Assembly (NCBI GenBank): GCA_000507305.1
Contig: DF239926.1
Span: 1 to 64,000 of the forward strand
Reading direction: 5' to 3'
DNA length: 64,000 nt
From: Breviolum minutum Mf 1.05b.01
Taxonomy: Eukaryota; Sar; Dinophyceae; Suessiales; Symbiodiniaceae
Below the pieces are notes generated by a model that made no database searches, was not told where the DNA came from, and was given only the letters and a program-made list of their open reading frames with translations. Shown here in pieces: positions 35,501 to 47,739 of this stretch. A program made the position numbers and the translations under genes. The stretch's first letter is position 1. Each line of letters begins with the position of its first letter.

Positions 35501-37607
35501 CCAGGGAACAGGTTGTTTACGTATGTTTACGTGCTGGATGTGAAGCTTCGGCCTGCTTACGTCGTCACCCAAGAGGATCAAATCGAAACGATCCAAGCGC
35601 TGCTCCTGCATTTGGCCAGGACTTCTATGTAAATCAACTTTTCAGGAGCCACATTGCTTTGTATTTGCCAAAGATTGACCACTCTGCATCCAAGCCCCAA
35701 AAAAAACTCCACACCCTCGGTCCCCTAGAACGGCCAGCAACACCTGCTGAGCAGCTTCTCTGGTGCCAGCCTTGGTGACATGGTGACACAATGCGTCAGG
35801 TTTGCCAATTACTCCAACCACCAGATCTTTTATCATCTTTGATCATCTTTGTGCATGTGGTTTCCTTGAATAGCTTCTGCAAATTGGGAGAGCATAGTGT
35901 CGCACCCTGCCTTGTGTCTTCTGCTTTTTGCTCTGAAAATTACTTATTTTCTTGATACACGGACTATTCTTTAAACTGATTGAACATTGCACGGGTTTGG
36001 CCTTCTATTGCGATCTATGGCGCGGACAGAACAAATTGCGGTCCTTGGCTAGGTTGGGTGATTGGACATTCAGAGCACACTCATCACTTGCAAAGCCAAT
36101 TGCTGCTGCTTTCATAATGCAATATGTGAATAGTATGTGAATATGTATGACACTATGATTTCTATTGCCATTTGCCTGTCAGGAACAACAGCATGAATCG
36201 CAGAAGCCGTTCTTTTCTTCCAGGTTCCACTCATATTCACATCTAGCGAAAGCATTCTGGCTGAACAAAATGAACAAATCTTCTTGAAAGGCTCTTCAAA
36301 TCAGGACGGTCCAAGCTGTTGTCGATGAATTCCACAATGCCAGGGCGAGCCGACGAGCGGCCATCCCTGACAGCAAACGTGAACTTCAAACTTTTCAAAA
36401 CCACTGGCCCTGGCTTACATCATGTGCTCTCTTCCTCTGGTGAGCTTCCAACGCAACATACTTCATGTAGATTTCGGTCTTTCGATCCTGCTTCAGATTC
36501 AAATGGCAACAGCTCGGACACAGCATCCTTGCAGCACATGCCACTGTAGATTCACTGTCGCCACCATTTGAGGTCCTGAAGGGCATCGATCAGTTGATCT
36601 TGATCTGCCTCTTTTTCAGGAGAAGGGCCAAGGTTTGATGCAGGCCATCCATGGATACCTGAGGCAACTGCAGGTGACTTGAAATATCATTTTGGACCTG
36701 ACAGCAACTCACACTACAAGCCAAAAACGGCAAGATGAAAGAGCTTGCAGGGACAGTAGAGAGCAAGTAGGAGCAGTTGGAGAGTCAACTGTCAAGTGAA
36801 AGTGGGAACACTTGAAGAAGAATCCATGTAGCCTTCGCTTGGTGAAACCCTCAGGCTGGTGCCGAAATGATATCTCATCTTTGGTTTACCTTGGATGTAT
36901 GGATGTCGCAATTTGTCGATCCAAAGACCCTTCCAGCTCCTCATGTTTCAGTCCAAGTGACCTCCTCCAATCTTATTTTGCAGCTCATCCTACGGTGCAA
37001 GTAGGGGAAGCGTCTTTTTCGTTCCACACTAAATGGTAAAGTAAGAAATCCTTGCGAACAATGAAGAAAGGACACACAACTAAGCTCCCCACATAATACC
37101 TGTTTGCAAACTCTTGAACATGTCCCACTTGGGCATGGTACAAATAGATGCAGTAAATGATGGATTATACAATACATGAGTAAATAATAAAAACTATATA
37201 TACATCATACACACGTCCAATACATAAGGTATATATATATATATGCGTATAAAATGCAGATAGTGCTTGGGACTATCTAGATAGCTGTTTAGAAATAACT
37301 TTCACAGCTGGACCTGTCTAGACACAGATTGCATCAACGTGAAGTGAAGACTTTGAAAGGTCCAATCAATTCATGCATTCTTCATTCTGAGTAGCTTGCT
37401 CTTTGGACCAGTGCGTATCCAGGCCAAATTCTGCAAAGACCTCATTGTAGGCCTCTCTGTGTAGGTGTTCCTCGGCTTAAATGCTTCAAGCAATCAAAAA
37501 GCACATCTGCCAGGAACATTTTCTTCAATCTGCCGATCAAGCATCCGAGTCTGCGATGACGCCGTCGCAGTCCAGTATCAAAGCTCTTGGTTCAAGGCTA
37601 TTTGCTC
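32593..37607 (-). CDS. HAD-superfamily phosphatase, CbbY type, multi-exon
   Basis: Exons in transcript order: 37607-37541 (PRALILDCDGVIADSD, motif I with the nucleophile and acid-base Asp at 37561-37572); 37470-37395 (EHLHREAYNEVFAEFGLD); 36890-36863 (GKPKMRYHF); about 36660-36575 (GWPASNLGPSPEKEADQDQL then IDALQDL); about 36490-36440 (DRKTEIYMKYV); 36413-36300 (RDGRSSARPGIVEFIDNSL); about 35776-35722 (AGTREAAQQVLLAVLGDRG); 33491-33461 or longer (KKPDPLIYIL, with motif III Lys); 33293-33262 (NCAVVEDS, motif IV acids); about 33040-32950 (EAAGMKCYVTYTESTKG); and perhaps 32830-32593. The order matches plant and algal CbbY/At4g39970-like HAD proteins, which act on sugar phosphates, often in plastids. 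A short piece expected before KKPDP and the N-terminus are not located. One intron of about 2.2 kb holds an ankyrin gene remnant. Confidence 0.7.
33812..34936 (-). pseudogene. Decayed ankyrin-repeat gene with ubiquitin-like head
   Basis: The start (ATG 34936) encodes a dinoflagellate-type ubiquitin-like head (VKALKQRLAQEIDISRFRLE, then LLEGTCQLRDDQTL). Then come at least six ankyrin repeats of 33 residues (for example DTGETPLFIAAQNGHFEVVQ, GATPLLAAARNGHPEVVRFL). The frame changes at least four times: after the head near 34770, in a C-run near 34309 (G-run on the given strand), in a GA-repeat near 34120, and in an A-run near 33950. A stop created by a palindrome near 34000 also interrupts it. 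The single-base changes sit in homopolymers, so some may be assembly errors, but the palindrome is a real structural break. The remnant has no introns and lies in the same orientation within an intron of the HAD gene. Confidence 0.75.
34008..34064. repeat. Perfect 28-bp inverted repeat, 1-bp spacer
   Basis: Bases 34008-34035 are the exact reverse complement of 34037-34064, with a single A between them. One arm is ordinary ankyrin-repeat sequence (the YLVRSGAN segment on the minus strand). The other arm is its mirror copy, and the reading frame then ends within a few codons. The structure would form a nearly loopless hairpin. Confidence 0.95.
35115..35498 (-). other. Open frame with internal duplication, uncertain coding
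   Basis: A 127-codon minus frame lies between the HAD exon at 35.7 kb and the ankyrin remnant. It has an internal near-repeat of about 110 bp: the GATGTTCCA and CTCTGCAT-type stretches at 35200-35260 and 35310-35370. It may be repetitive intron sequence or 5' sequence of the ankyrin gene. No family is recognised. Confidence 0.3.
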
Positions 37608-37699
37608 CTGTCTCAGTAAGCTTCAGCGACAAATGGGTGATTGAAGACAGTTCTGGTTTCCTCTATTTAAAAAACCGATGAAGTACAGTCTCGTGTGAT

Positions 37700-38030
37700 C
37701 TCCTTTCAATCCAACCTGTCTTTTTGAACTCCGTGAATTTTCTCATTCTTGGGTGATAAGGTAAACTGCATTTGGTAGTGCTGATAATTCACAATGTACC
37801 ATTCCCACATTGTCTCCGGCTCTGAAATGACAGGAGCCACGAAATGAGGAGAGCCATCCAAATATACAAATTGGAGACTTCCCAAACAGAATTGCATCAT
37901 TGTTTTTGTCATGATCATCTCCTTAATACCTCTTCCAACCACAACACATACTATCCGTCTACAAATCCCTGCACGGGTCAAAATACTCAACTTTGCTTTC
38001 CCTCCCTCGTGGTCCTGAAGCAAAACGTGC
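37700..38030 (-). other. Possible upstream exon of the HAD gene
   Basis: A minus frame reading LGSLQFVYLDGSPHFVAPVI and then SEPETMWEWYIVNYQHYQ is protein-like. It lies just upstream of the HAD motif I exon and could be its N-terminal exon or a separate gene. No transit-peptide pattern can be confirmed. Confidence 0.3.
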
Positions 38031-38304
38031 TGTCAGGGAAGGCTGCCTGCGAGTCTTTGCTGATCTTTTTTCAGCCTCATCCTAGTACTTGGCTATAGTT
38101 TGAATCTTACAGGCAGTGTGAATCTCAGAGCTCACTCTTGCAGCAGGCTCTAAACTTCAATGCATTTCGCGAGGTCATCTTTTGGCTAGCTTAGGTGGGA
38201 ATCCTTCCACGCTATAGAAGGCTCGTCCAAGCTGCTTGAGGGTGAAACTTGCTACAGAACCACTCCACCATCTCTGAATCTCTGGTGAATTTTGTGCAAG
38301 CCGG

Positions 38305-41300
38305 TCATTGCACTCGGCGTTGGAGGAAAGATGCGACAGGATTTTTCTTCAACTGCACCTTAGTTGAGACGTTGGTCTCCTCTCCTGGCACCACCCTGAA
38401 AATGACCGCGGCATCAGTCATGAAGTCACGACATGTCACGACAACTTGGCGCCAAGGATCCAAAGCTTCGCCCTCCAGTACAGCCAAAGCTTCCCGCAAA
38501 CCTGCCCGGGCTTGCTCAAGCTTCTTGAGCCCTCTATAATTCATTCTATTCATTCTAATTCCATGTTGCCAAAGGACTGAAGCTGAGAAAAGAAATGCTG
38601 TTGTGTGACTTTCCCTTGGCTCGAGGCACGTGGCCTGCAATCTCTTGATTTCTTCGGCGCATGATCTCCTCCCGAGAGGTCCTCTTGTCACAGCGTTCTT
38701 TGATCTGAGTGTAGTACCTTGGACTTACATGATTTAACCATCCCAACAAACTCATCGACTCATTCGACTCATCTTAGAATACACAGTATGAAATCCGCGG
38801 CGATGACAAAGCAATATGATGCAATATGCTCTCAGAAAAAAGGCATGAAAAACCTTTAAATTTAAATATTTCCTTCTTTTTCCGTTGCTTGAGGACTTCA
38901 GCCAAAACGCCAAAGCCTAGCCTAAAGACCCGAGACAAGAAGGCTGGACACCTGGACACCTTTCTTCTTTGTAATGTCTGAACCCATGCTGATCTAAGGC
39001 TGAGCAGCTCTTTCAAGGGTTGAAGCTCATTCTTCGCAGATTCCAATTCTTCAGTCAGCCTGCGTACCTGACGTGAGAGGTCCAAAACAAAAGACCTAGG
39101 ACTGCAATGGGCAGCTTCAATCCTAAGAAAAGGCGGTTGTAGCATCGCCAACCACACCGAATCAAAAACTGAGTTAGTTTCACTTTGGAGCCCTAAATAG
39201 GTGATGATCCGCTAACAAGCTGGAAATGCAGTGCGCTGCGCTACGTCTATGAAAGCCTCAGCATCAGCGGAGTTCTTGTCTTTTGTTTTGTGCTCCACCT
39301 CCAGCTCCTGATAGTATGCTGACACAAACATTAACACAGCAACTCTCAAGTCTATGCACATCTTAAATCTTAAGCATTTTATATCATCAAAGCTTGATCA
39401 GGCTCTGGAGAGTAAACTTGCAACATAATTTTCTATGATGTATCAAGGGCAAGATAGCTTCAAGAGGTGGATTAATCTCCACATCCTTCTGCAATCATCC
39501 GACAGGTGCTGGCTGGTCCTTCTGGTTTTTCAAGATTTGGTTCCTGAGATTTCAATCGTGCCGGCATAGGCTTGAATGAAAAAAAATGTGCCCAAATATG
39601 CTAAAATACTTTACCGTACTTCAGACCTGCAAGTTCTGTGTTTCTACGGCCCTTAGCCCCTTAGCAGTCCTGAAGATCCACCAATCTTTTGGTCTTGTCT
39701 GAGTTAAAATAGGCAAACCATCAATGCAACACCAAGAATCTGCTTCATGAGTTCCTTTTGCTGCATCTGCTGATCGCTGGATTGTGTTTCCAGCTGCGCC
39801 AGGTTATCTGCAAGACGTGATTCGCACACCCTCAGTCTGTCAGTGCTGCAGCTGTGGAACAAAATGCATCAAGGATGAGGTCTGTCCTTCTCCAACTTCT
39901 CTGCAAGTGTCCCAAATATATGCATCTGTCATGAGTGCGACTTCCTTCCTAGCAGTACAGGATTATTATCTTTCGCTCGCCATGGGCGAAGCAAATTTTA
40001 TGACCTGAATTTGTAAGAAATAAGAAACATTGCCAATATTGCCGATGAGGAAAATACAGTGACAGTGAAGTGCCACTGGAGTGCAATCCTGCCCGTTAGG
40101 CGCTGCCAGACACCACACGTTGCGGCTTAGTTTCTGCAGCATCTGAATGATCCCATTGCCAGCACCGCTGCTTGCCACATGTCGGGTTGGTGCTGCTGGG
40201 GCTGCTGGTACAGCCACCTCCTGCAAAGCTGCCACTGCTTCTGCAGCTCTGGTGGCTAAGGAGTTTTGCAGCCCCTCCTGAGATCCAAACTCCAAGGTGG
40301 TGACATGTCATGAGAGTCTTGCGAAGAAAGAAAAGATTGAATCTAAAGTGCTACACTCCGGTAAACTAACATAGCAATGGAAAATGGACCCGTTGAAGAT
40401 GTATCTCCTATTAAACATGGGGATATTTCATTGCTATGATAGTTTACCAGAGGGTAAACTATATAATGATGTAGGCAGAAATGTCCAAAGCCTCCCAGAC
40501 TTTCAGGGCTTATCTGTCTGTATATGGTAGCTTCTTATCCAAGGGTCCTCGTGAGGAACATTGGAAGCAGTCTCTTCCTGGCATGACACTGTCGTGGTAA
40601 CGGACGTCTCTGCAGGTTGTATTGCTACTGCTGTGCCTGTGACATGTCCATGTCCATGGACGCCGCCATGATTTCAACCTCCTGCCAGAAGGTTCCGGTA
40701 AACAGTGTTCTTTCGCTGGGGTCCGAGAAGAAAAAGGGAGATCGCACAAAGCTCCACAACTCAAAAATGCCGCACAAATACAAGCGTGGGGAGTGAGGAC
40801 TCATCACTTCTCAGAAAGCATCTTTGGTACTTGTATGTAGACGATTGATTGAAATTGTAAATCACACATATTCACACCCTCATCGTACGAACACCAGCTG
40901 GAGCACCGCGCAAACATCTTATATGCGCCTTGGAGCTCGATTCTGGCTCAACCTGCAACACAAGGAAGGATGACGCCTTGTATAAACGGCTTTGCCGAAA
41001 GTTTATTCACGCCAATTCTGTGATGAGCACATGCCGTAAGGATTGTCAGACTCCCTAATTTTGAGTACTAGCCACCATCAGCAACGTGCCATTAGTACAA
41101 GAACATCTGCCGCAGGCGTTTTGTGTGTTGTCACGGCCTGTGCCAAAGCCACCCCATTGTCGGTGTTCTTCTGGATCAATGCCTGCTGCCCACCTGTTCA
41201 GCATGTTTTAAGTGATGTCTTCTGATGGGCATCTGTTCCCATGCAGGCCAGGGTCTAGGGCTCAAACCGTAGTAGGTTTGCAGCTTCTCCAGAGCAGCTT

Positions 41301-42600
41301 GAATGCCGTCCAAACCTTTTTGAAGGTCAACCTTGGACTTTTCATAATCTTCCTTCATCTCATCAAGCGCACCTGAGCGTACTTGGTAGGTTCAACTACT
41401 TTCTGCGTCTCGATATCTCGTGCAGGTGCACAGCATGCGCTTCAACACTTTGAGAATCAGCTACGAACTACAACGACTTACTTTGGGGGTGATGAAACGC
41501 TCAGTGTTGCTCCTCCTCCTCAAGATTTCATGCTAACACGCTGCATCCACAACCCACCCCGCACATTTGATCCTAGCAGCTGGTCATCTGTGCTTGTTCC
41601 TTTGCCAAACCTTCTAGTTCCTGCCGGCAATCACGGTCTTCACTGACGGCCTATGATATTGGAATGCCATATTAGTGACAGAGTTCTCGTCTCCTCCCGT
41701 CTCTTGTCAATTTCTGCACCGAGCACTGCAGATGAAGAGCTGGAAATGTCAATGTCCTTCGCTTCAGAATGCAAAAATGCCAATATGCAATAACGCGTGT
41801 CATCAAATTTGGGGCCGGTGCCAATCTGGCCTGTTGACATCTTGCTGCAACCCAAGGGACGCTCTGTGCCGTGTCCAAAGTGTTTTGCAGTGACTTGATA
41901 CCTCAAGCGTTCCCATGACAATGTCAAGTGAACAATACCTTTGTTGTATCTCCAGGCTCTGAGCAAATCTGAACCAAAAAGACAAAGAGGAGAACTCCTT
42001 GTTCTATCGTTCTGAAACTTGTCTAGCACACCCAACTCTCAACCGTCCACTCCCGATAATGCCAAAGCACGAGCTTCAGAACGGGAGGTTTCTGCCTTGC
42101 AGTAAGCTTCCTCAGATGCTTCTTGCACCATTTGGTCCTGAAAAGTCGAGCTGCTTCATCTCCAATAGCATCCAATATAGCAACAAGATATACAACCTAG
42201 AACGTCTCTCTGATCTGATTTTTGAGGGCCTTAAGGTACCAGGTTCTAAGTGCCAGCCTGCATCTTCAGGATCAAATCTTGCACCATTTTACGAACTGCA
42301 GCGAGTGGATCACCTCGCGTTGTTCTCAATGCTGTTGAAATTCTTCCAGCCTGAGGCAGTGCCACTGGGCATCCCATCAAAGGTAGATGGGAGATGGCCA
42401 TGACACATTTGAGCACGAGAAGGTGGAGCACTTCTTACACACAGCCCGATATTGCACCAATCATCACACAAAAAGATCGACAATGCAAATTGATCTTTGC
42501 AAGCCCAGCTGCCAGCTGCGCCAGCACTGGCAACTGCTGGTGCTTGGCCAAACGACTCAGGAGCTTCACAACAACATCGCCTTTCCCTGGAGTTTCTGAC
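38305..42600 (-). CDS. Dinoflagellate coiled-coil protein, multi-exon (C-terminal part)
   Basis: Exons in transcript order: 42600-42485 (ETPGKGDVVVKLLSRLAKHQ); about 42330-42250 (DPLAAVRKMVQDLILKM); about 41760-41650 (AVLGAEIDKRREETRTL); 41645-41583 (EDRDCRQELEGLAKEQAQM); 41358-41265 (LDEMKEDYEKSKVDLQKGLD, then IQAALEKLQTYYG); 40295-40140 (TRAAEAVAALQEVAVPAAPA, then GAGNGIIQMLQKL); 39842-39727 (LRVCESRLADNLAQLETQSS); 39325-39232 (YYQELEVEHKTKDKNSADAE); about 39110-38980 (RRLTEELESAKNELQPLKEL); 38725-38620 (YTQIKERCDKRTSREEIMRR); and 38530-38450 (LEQARAGLREALAVLEGEA). The series follows, in order, a long helical protein that I recognise as abundant in Symbiodiniaceae, with GAGNGI and 'EIAGL..AL..LE' landmarks. 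Function is unknown; such proteins usually start with a signal peptide. Exon ends are approximate. Confidence 0.65.
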
Positions 42601-42689
42601 TCATCTCTTGGCTCTTCAACCTTCAGATGTCAAGGCAAAAACCTAAAGCCAGTTTCGGTAGACCATGAATGTCACATATTGTCACTGCT

Positions 42690-44560
42690 GACCTGGACTG
42701 AAGGTTCCATCTTCGAGCTGGAAGAACGGATTCGCCTCGGGTTTCAGCACGATGCCACTGAAACTCATGGAGGGTAATACTGCAGTGGGTAATACTGCAG
42801 TTGTCGTATGCCAGCACTTGTGGCATTTGCAATGAAGTAGTACTTAGAGATTCAAGTTTTTTAGGACCTTTGGCTTAGAGGGTAGCAACAAAAAGCGGGT
42901 TTTACTGCCATAGCCATGCCTTGTGGCACTTGACCTGCTCGAGAGTTGGAGAAAGGACACGCCCTGTGCCAGGGACAAACAGCCCTGAGGGCCAGTTTCC
43001 ATGATTTTGACTACAATGATCCGGTATCCACCGCTCCCGAAGTTGGCTTGAGACTGAGACATCAAAGATTTACCAGAAACTGGTGACAACTGGTGCCCAT
43101 TTCAGATGCCCGCCTCAGCTGCGCCCTTCAACACTTTTGCTGCTTCAACGAGTACTTGCAACTCTTGCCTTGCAAACATCCCATGAGCAAAATGTGCAGC
43201 CTGGGGCTTAAAAGGAATGGCTTGAACCCTATCAGCCGATCATCAGCCCTTCTCCAATCTTAAGGGACTCGCCTTCTGCCACTTCGAGAAGCTTCTTCAT
43301 CTGCTGCTGCCTGCCTTGGACATTCAGCTGATGAGCCAATCAGCTTGTATTCTCCACCAGTCCAACAGAAAATTCCCGCCTCAAATTGGGACTAGAATGG
43401 ACATACCTACCAAAAACAGCCTGCTGCCCAGTTGCATGCATGCATCTTGAGTTGTCTTCAGAGTTGTCTGAACAGTTTCAATGCCCTTTGCAGCGCCAGT
43501 CCTGGTTGCGACAGGAAGTATGACCTGAATCTGTGACTTTGACAAAGGACCAACTCTGATTGCAAACCCATGTACGGTACTTCATCTTCCTTTTGGGCAC
43601 TCAAGATCATGTCTAGCCTGTTCACAACAGGAAGCAAACAATGGAAAGCAAGTGGTGTCAATCCTTCAACTTTCAACCCAATTTGTTCCAAGAGTTGGCT
43701 GTCAAGCATGCCAGGTTTCCCTGTCCTGTCTCCCTGTAGCTTAGCTTTCAACACATTGGCTGCTCGCTGTCGATCTTTTTCTGCGCTCAAGCTGCGTCCA
43801 TCTTCATCCAACCCACGTTTCAAAGAGGCCTAGATCCACCATGAAAGGAAAGGTCAAAATTGAACACCTGGGAACAAACCCTTCAGCATTTGCAGGGGGA
43901 AGGCCAGTAAGGGCTGCTGATACCTCTAGTATCACAAGGTTGGTTGTGCAGGACCGCGATGCAATTGTCAAATGTGGCAGGAGACGCTTCTTCGATAAGT
44001 CGCCAAGAGAGAGAGAGAAAGAGAGAGCTTCTTCAATTGTTTGCCAGGATTTTGAGGGATGTGTTAGATGGCATGGTTTGGTTTTATTTCCTCACGTTTT
44101 CCTGCAGCACCCTGGTACAGTATTGCAGCTGGGTTGCAGCAAGTAGCTCGTGAGAGCGCTTCTCCCCTTCCTGGGGTTAGAGGCTAATTTCACTTGAACA
44201 TGCGGTCAAATTCACATCAATGCAACGGTATCCAATCTCCTCCTTCTTTCTTAGCTCAGCCAAATTTTTCTCTGCCTCGGCATTGTAATTGTAGATTGCA
44301 TTCCAAAAAATGCTGTATAACTACAGTGTCATCCAGTACATCTGTTTGAGACGAATTTCTGCAACTACTTTTCAAATATCAGATTTCCTAAGCACCGGCC
44401 TCCTTGGACATACGCTGCAACAAATCCAGCAGGTCCTGGTTTTGCCTCAAATGAGCAGGTCTATTTGCAAGGTCACAGTCGTCAAAGGTTCACCAAGTGC
44501 AGTTAAGTGGCATGCCACCCATTCCTTCCGTGTCGTCCTCCATCCCCTTCAAGGCAACGC
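42690..44560 (-). CDS. Further exons, coiled-coil rich, same run
   Basis: Transcript order: about 44555-44500 (RVALKGMEDDTEGMGGMP); 44480-44400 (LRQNQDLLDLLQRMSKEAGA); 44300-44215 (YNYNAEAEKNLAELRKKEEI); 44175-44090 (GEKRSHELLAATQLQYCTRV); 43823-43600 (LDEDGRSLSAEKDRQRAANV, then LDSQLLEQIGLKVEGLTPLA); 43325-43230 (GRQQQMKKLLEVAEGESLKI); 43180-43100 (RQELQVLVEAAKVLKGAAEA); and 42765-42690 (LKPEANPFFQLEDGTFSPG). The helical character fits either a link between the flanking coiled-coil blocks, making one very long gene, or the tail of the gene starting at 46934. The boundary is not resolved. Confidence 0.5.
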
Positions 44561-45399
44561 GCATCAGAAGCTATAAGAATTTGGAATTAGTGGAGATGTT
44601 CGAGGTGAAAAAAGACAAGCATGGGCAGGTGTTTTTCCATTATTTTTCATGCTTTTGCAGTATTCCCCTTTCTTTCTGCCTGTCCCTGCAGCAAGGCAGG
44701 CAAATGCGTAGAATCAGAGCCAACAATGGCTGCCAAACCCAAAAGCCTTGGATTCACACATGCATCTGCACAGGAGCCAACCATTCCTTTTCTGATCCCT
44801 CAGCACTTAGAAACATCGAGAATGGGTTGCAGCATGCTGCAGCAACTTCTGTAGAATACCATCTGCCAAGGGACATGTCTGTAGCATGATTGGCCTGATG
44901 GAATCAGGGCGGAGTCGAATGGAGGTCATTTTCTTTTCAAGTAGTCAGTGTTGGAAGCATACAAAGCCAGCATCAGTTCTCCCATCCTTTAATCTAGAAG
45001 GCTTCTCTGACGGAATCCTATCAGTCCCGCCTCTTCAGATGACATCTGCCTGGGGCGGAAGGCATCCTATTGCCAAGGAACACACCAGCGTTTGGACCCT
45101 TTACAAAAGAATTTCTTTTGAAGCGATAAAATGGGCCGTTTAAAAACCTCAAAGCAACCTGGACTGTGATACAGTAGCTGCTATCTCTGCTTCCCACCCC
45201 AATCTTTAGATATGTCTTATCATATCTTTGATAATTTTCAGCTGAGGCGCTGCAATGCCAATCTCTTCTTGTCAGCATCGCTGCCCGAAACTGCCTGAGC
45301 CCACAAGAACTGTGCCATTGGAGCAGCGTGGCATTTCAGCTTTACACAGAAATTCGCAGAAGCCGGAGGTTTGATGGAAACAGGCAATGAGTTAACACC

Positions 45400-46934
45400 A
45401 CAGTCAACATGTTCCACTGCCAGCTAGATTCAATGTCTGAGTCAGCATCCTTTCAAGCAAATCTGGAGTTGAAAAGTAGACGTTCTGTCCAACATTGTCC
45501 TACGATCTTCCCAAAAAAAAACCGCAGCAAACAAGCTGAGACGCCTCTGCAGCCTTGTCTAGGGTGCTGATGGTATCAGTCAGTGAAATTTCTGTTGCTT
45601 TGAAGGCCTTGTGGTCCTGGTCCGAGCTGGTTTCAGTGGAAGGACATGATGGATCTTAACACTTCAAAACCATTCAAAACCTTGGGGTCCCATTTTTTGA
45701 ATGTTTTCTGTGGAGTCCTCATCCCGAGCATCTTTGGCGCTTTGCAGCTTTTCTTCTGCGCGTGCCACCTGCAATTTTGTGAATTGCCACATGTTGCCAC
45801 ATTGAAGCACAAAGCGCTCATGGAGGATCCAGGATGCTCATGATGTTGCGACTCCTAAACCTTGAGGGAGTTTTTGTTCTGGAAGACCTTCGAAGAACAA
45901 TAAACCATCCACCCAAAGAGGGTGGAGTTGCATTCTATGATGAATTTTGACTCTAAGGGAAATGCACCATATCTCTGGCAGGTGATTCCGATCCGTGAGA
46001 CCTGCGATGCCAACTTCTCAATCGTGGCTGCCGATGCCGCATAGGCAGCTTCTGCCTCATAGATGTCCTCAGTTGAAGCCACCCCCGAAAACTTCGCAGG
46101 TGAAACAAGCAAATTCATGTGAAACATGGTGAAACTGTGAAACTTGCCACAAACGTGAAATACCCGCTCTTGGTTGGCCATAGCTCAAAAGTGTACCCAA
46201 AAATATGAGTACCACATGTATGGGAGCATTTTTCATGTTTTATTCTTGCATTCTTGCATGTCAAGTTATAATCAGAGAAAAATGCACAACAAGTGGTTGA
46301 CTGGTTGACTGGTTGACTACCACCGCCACCATGGCCACGTTGGCTGAGTTGCTGCAGCGGCTTTGTCGGCGCTCTTTTTCTGTGTCTCCACCTCTCTGAG
46401 CAACTCGGCACTCTGCGTTTCGCACCAGTCCTGAAACAGAGCTCTAAACTTGACCAATTTTTTGGGTGTAGCATGGTGTAGGCATGGTGTAGGCTGTGTA
46501 GGCATGGTAGACTCATGGTAGACTTTAGTGTTTTTCCCATGAAATTGACGGTGATTCTGATTGGAAGACTTATCATGCAAGTCCTTGTATTTTTTGTAGG
46601 CCTCCTCTTGCTTCACACCATCTGCTTCCACCTTGGTCTTCAATCCTTCGATCAACTCGATCGCCTGCAGCAAGTTGATCTTCACTCACCGATCTTTTTT
46701 GATGCTCCAAGATGCTGAAACGCCTTGCCTTGTTTAGGGGGCTTCCTGAAGCATTGCCAAGCACCTGATCAAAGAGGACCATGAATGCATGTTATGACCA
46801 TATTTGCAACACTGGTCGGCATGCTGAGATGTGCTATCTACATCTTTGTCGAGAAGAAAGTCAATTGCTCAAGTTGAAAATCAGCTGCGCGGACAAGCCA
46901 CCTGGCACCCCACGAGCGCCAGCAACAGGCGCAT
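45400..46934 (-). CDS. Secreted coiled-coil protein, N-terminal exons
   Basis: ATG at 46934-46932 starts a short signal-peptide-like sequence (MRLLLALVGCQVA), with a GT donor after the codon for Gln. The following exons are about 46780-46700 (GNASGSPLNKARRF), 46660-46575 (AIELIEGLKTKVEADGVKQE), 46440-46360 (FQDWCETQSAELLREVETQK), 46090-45990 (IYEAEAAYAASAATIEKLAS), 45775-45712 (QVARAEEKLQSAKDARDEDS), 45650-45538 (DQDHKAFKATEISLTDTIST) and perhaps 45480-45400 (TPDLLERMLTQTLNLAGSG). Their order matches the N-terminal half of the same coiled-coil family as the block at 38.3-42.6 kb. One gene could span 46.9 to 38.3 kb, or there may be two tandem paralogues. Role unknown; the signal peptide points to the secretory route or cell surface. 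Confidence 0.6.
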
Positions 46935-47739
46935 CGCTACATTGATTGAGCCAGAAAGGCTTCGAAGCGGCAGCTGCAATGGATGTATTTTCACTTGGCA
47001 CTGCATTGGCAACTTTATTTTTGAGAACATCTCCACTCTATACAGTGCAAATCTTGCTAAACATCCACAGCGGCAACTATGACTTCATTGATCCAGCCTG
47101 CGCTGCAGCAGCGCCCATGCCTGCACTGTTTCTGGAAGGCATGTTTGCCATGAAATGGTTACAGTAAGCCCTCCAGTAGATACAGGTACAAATCAAGTAA
47201 TTGCTGCTCAGCGAGCAAAACTGGGCCATGACAGATTGAAGCAGGATAATCCAAACAGTCACCGTCCCAACATCTGCATGCACACATAGACAACCAATCC
47301 AAACATCCACATCGAGCCGAACTAAGGATGTTTTTCCTGCTAGCCAGCCAATGCTGGCCACATTTTGCATCCTTTCTCAGCTCGCCCTAGCTTATTTCGC
47401 ACTGTCACTCCCCCTCCAGACATTGCGTCCATTCGAAGTGGATCAACAAATCGTGGTACCTATCACACTCCTATCACCCTCGTCTTCCGGCCACGCCTCT
47501 CACAACACCAAGACACATTTCAAATGAAATGATGCCGGACTAGAGTGTCTCGTAAATCTGTCGCTTTCCGCATGAGTATGAGCATACTACCCCCCACCAG
47601 GCTGAAGGCAGAAAGGAGCCTGCTGGGGACTCCATCTGCCAGACCACTCATCCTCAAAGGCCAAAGAAAGGCTGTGTTGCCCCACGGGAAAAGTCAACTT
47701 TCGCAAGCAAAAGTAAGAGGTAACCTTTAACCTCCTCTC

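Noticed and set aside
36893-36970. Protein-like minus stretch GLKHEELEGSLDRQIATSIHP as an exon of the HAD gene
   Set aside because: It does not fit the expected position before GKPKMRYHF in the CbbY fold, and the AG directly after it serves as the acceptor for that exon, so it is probably intronic.
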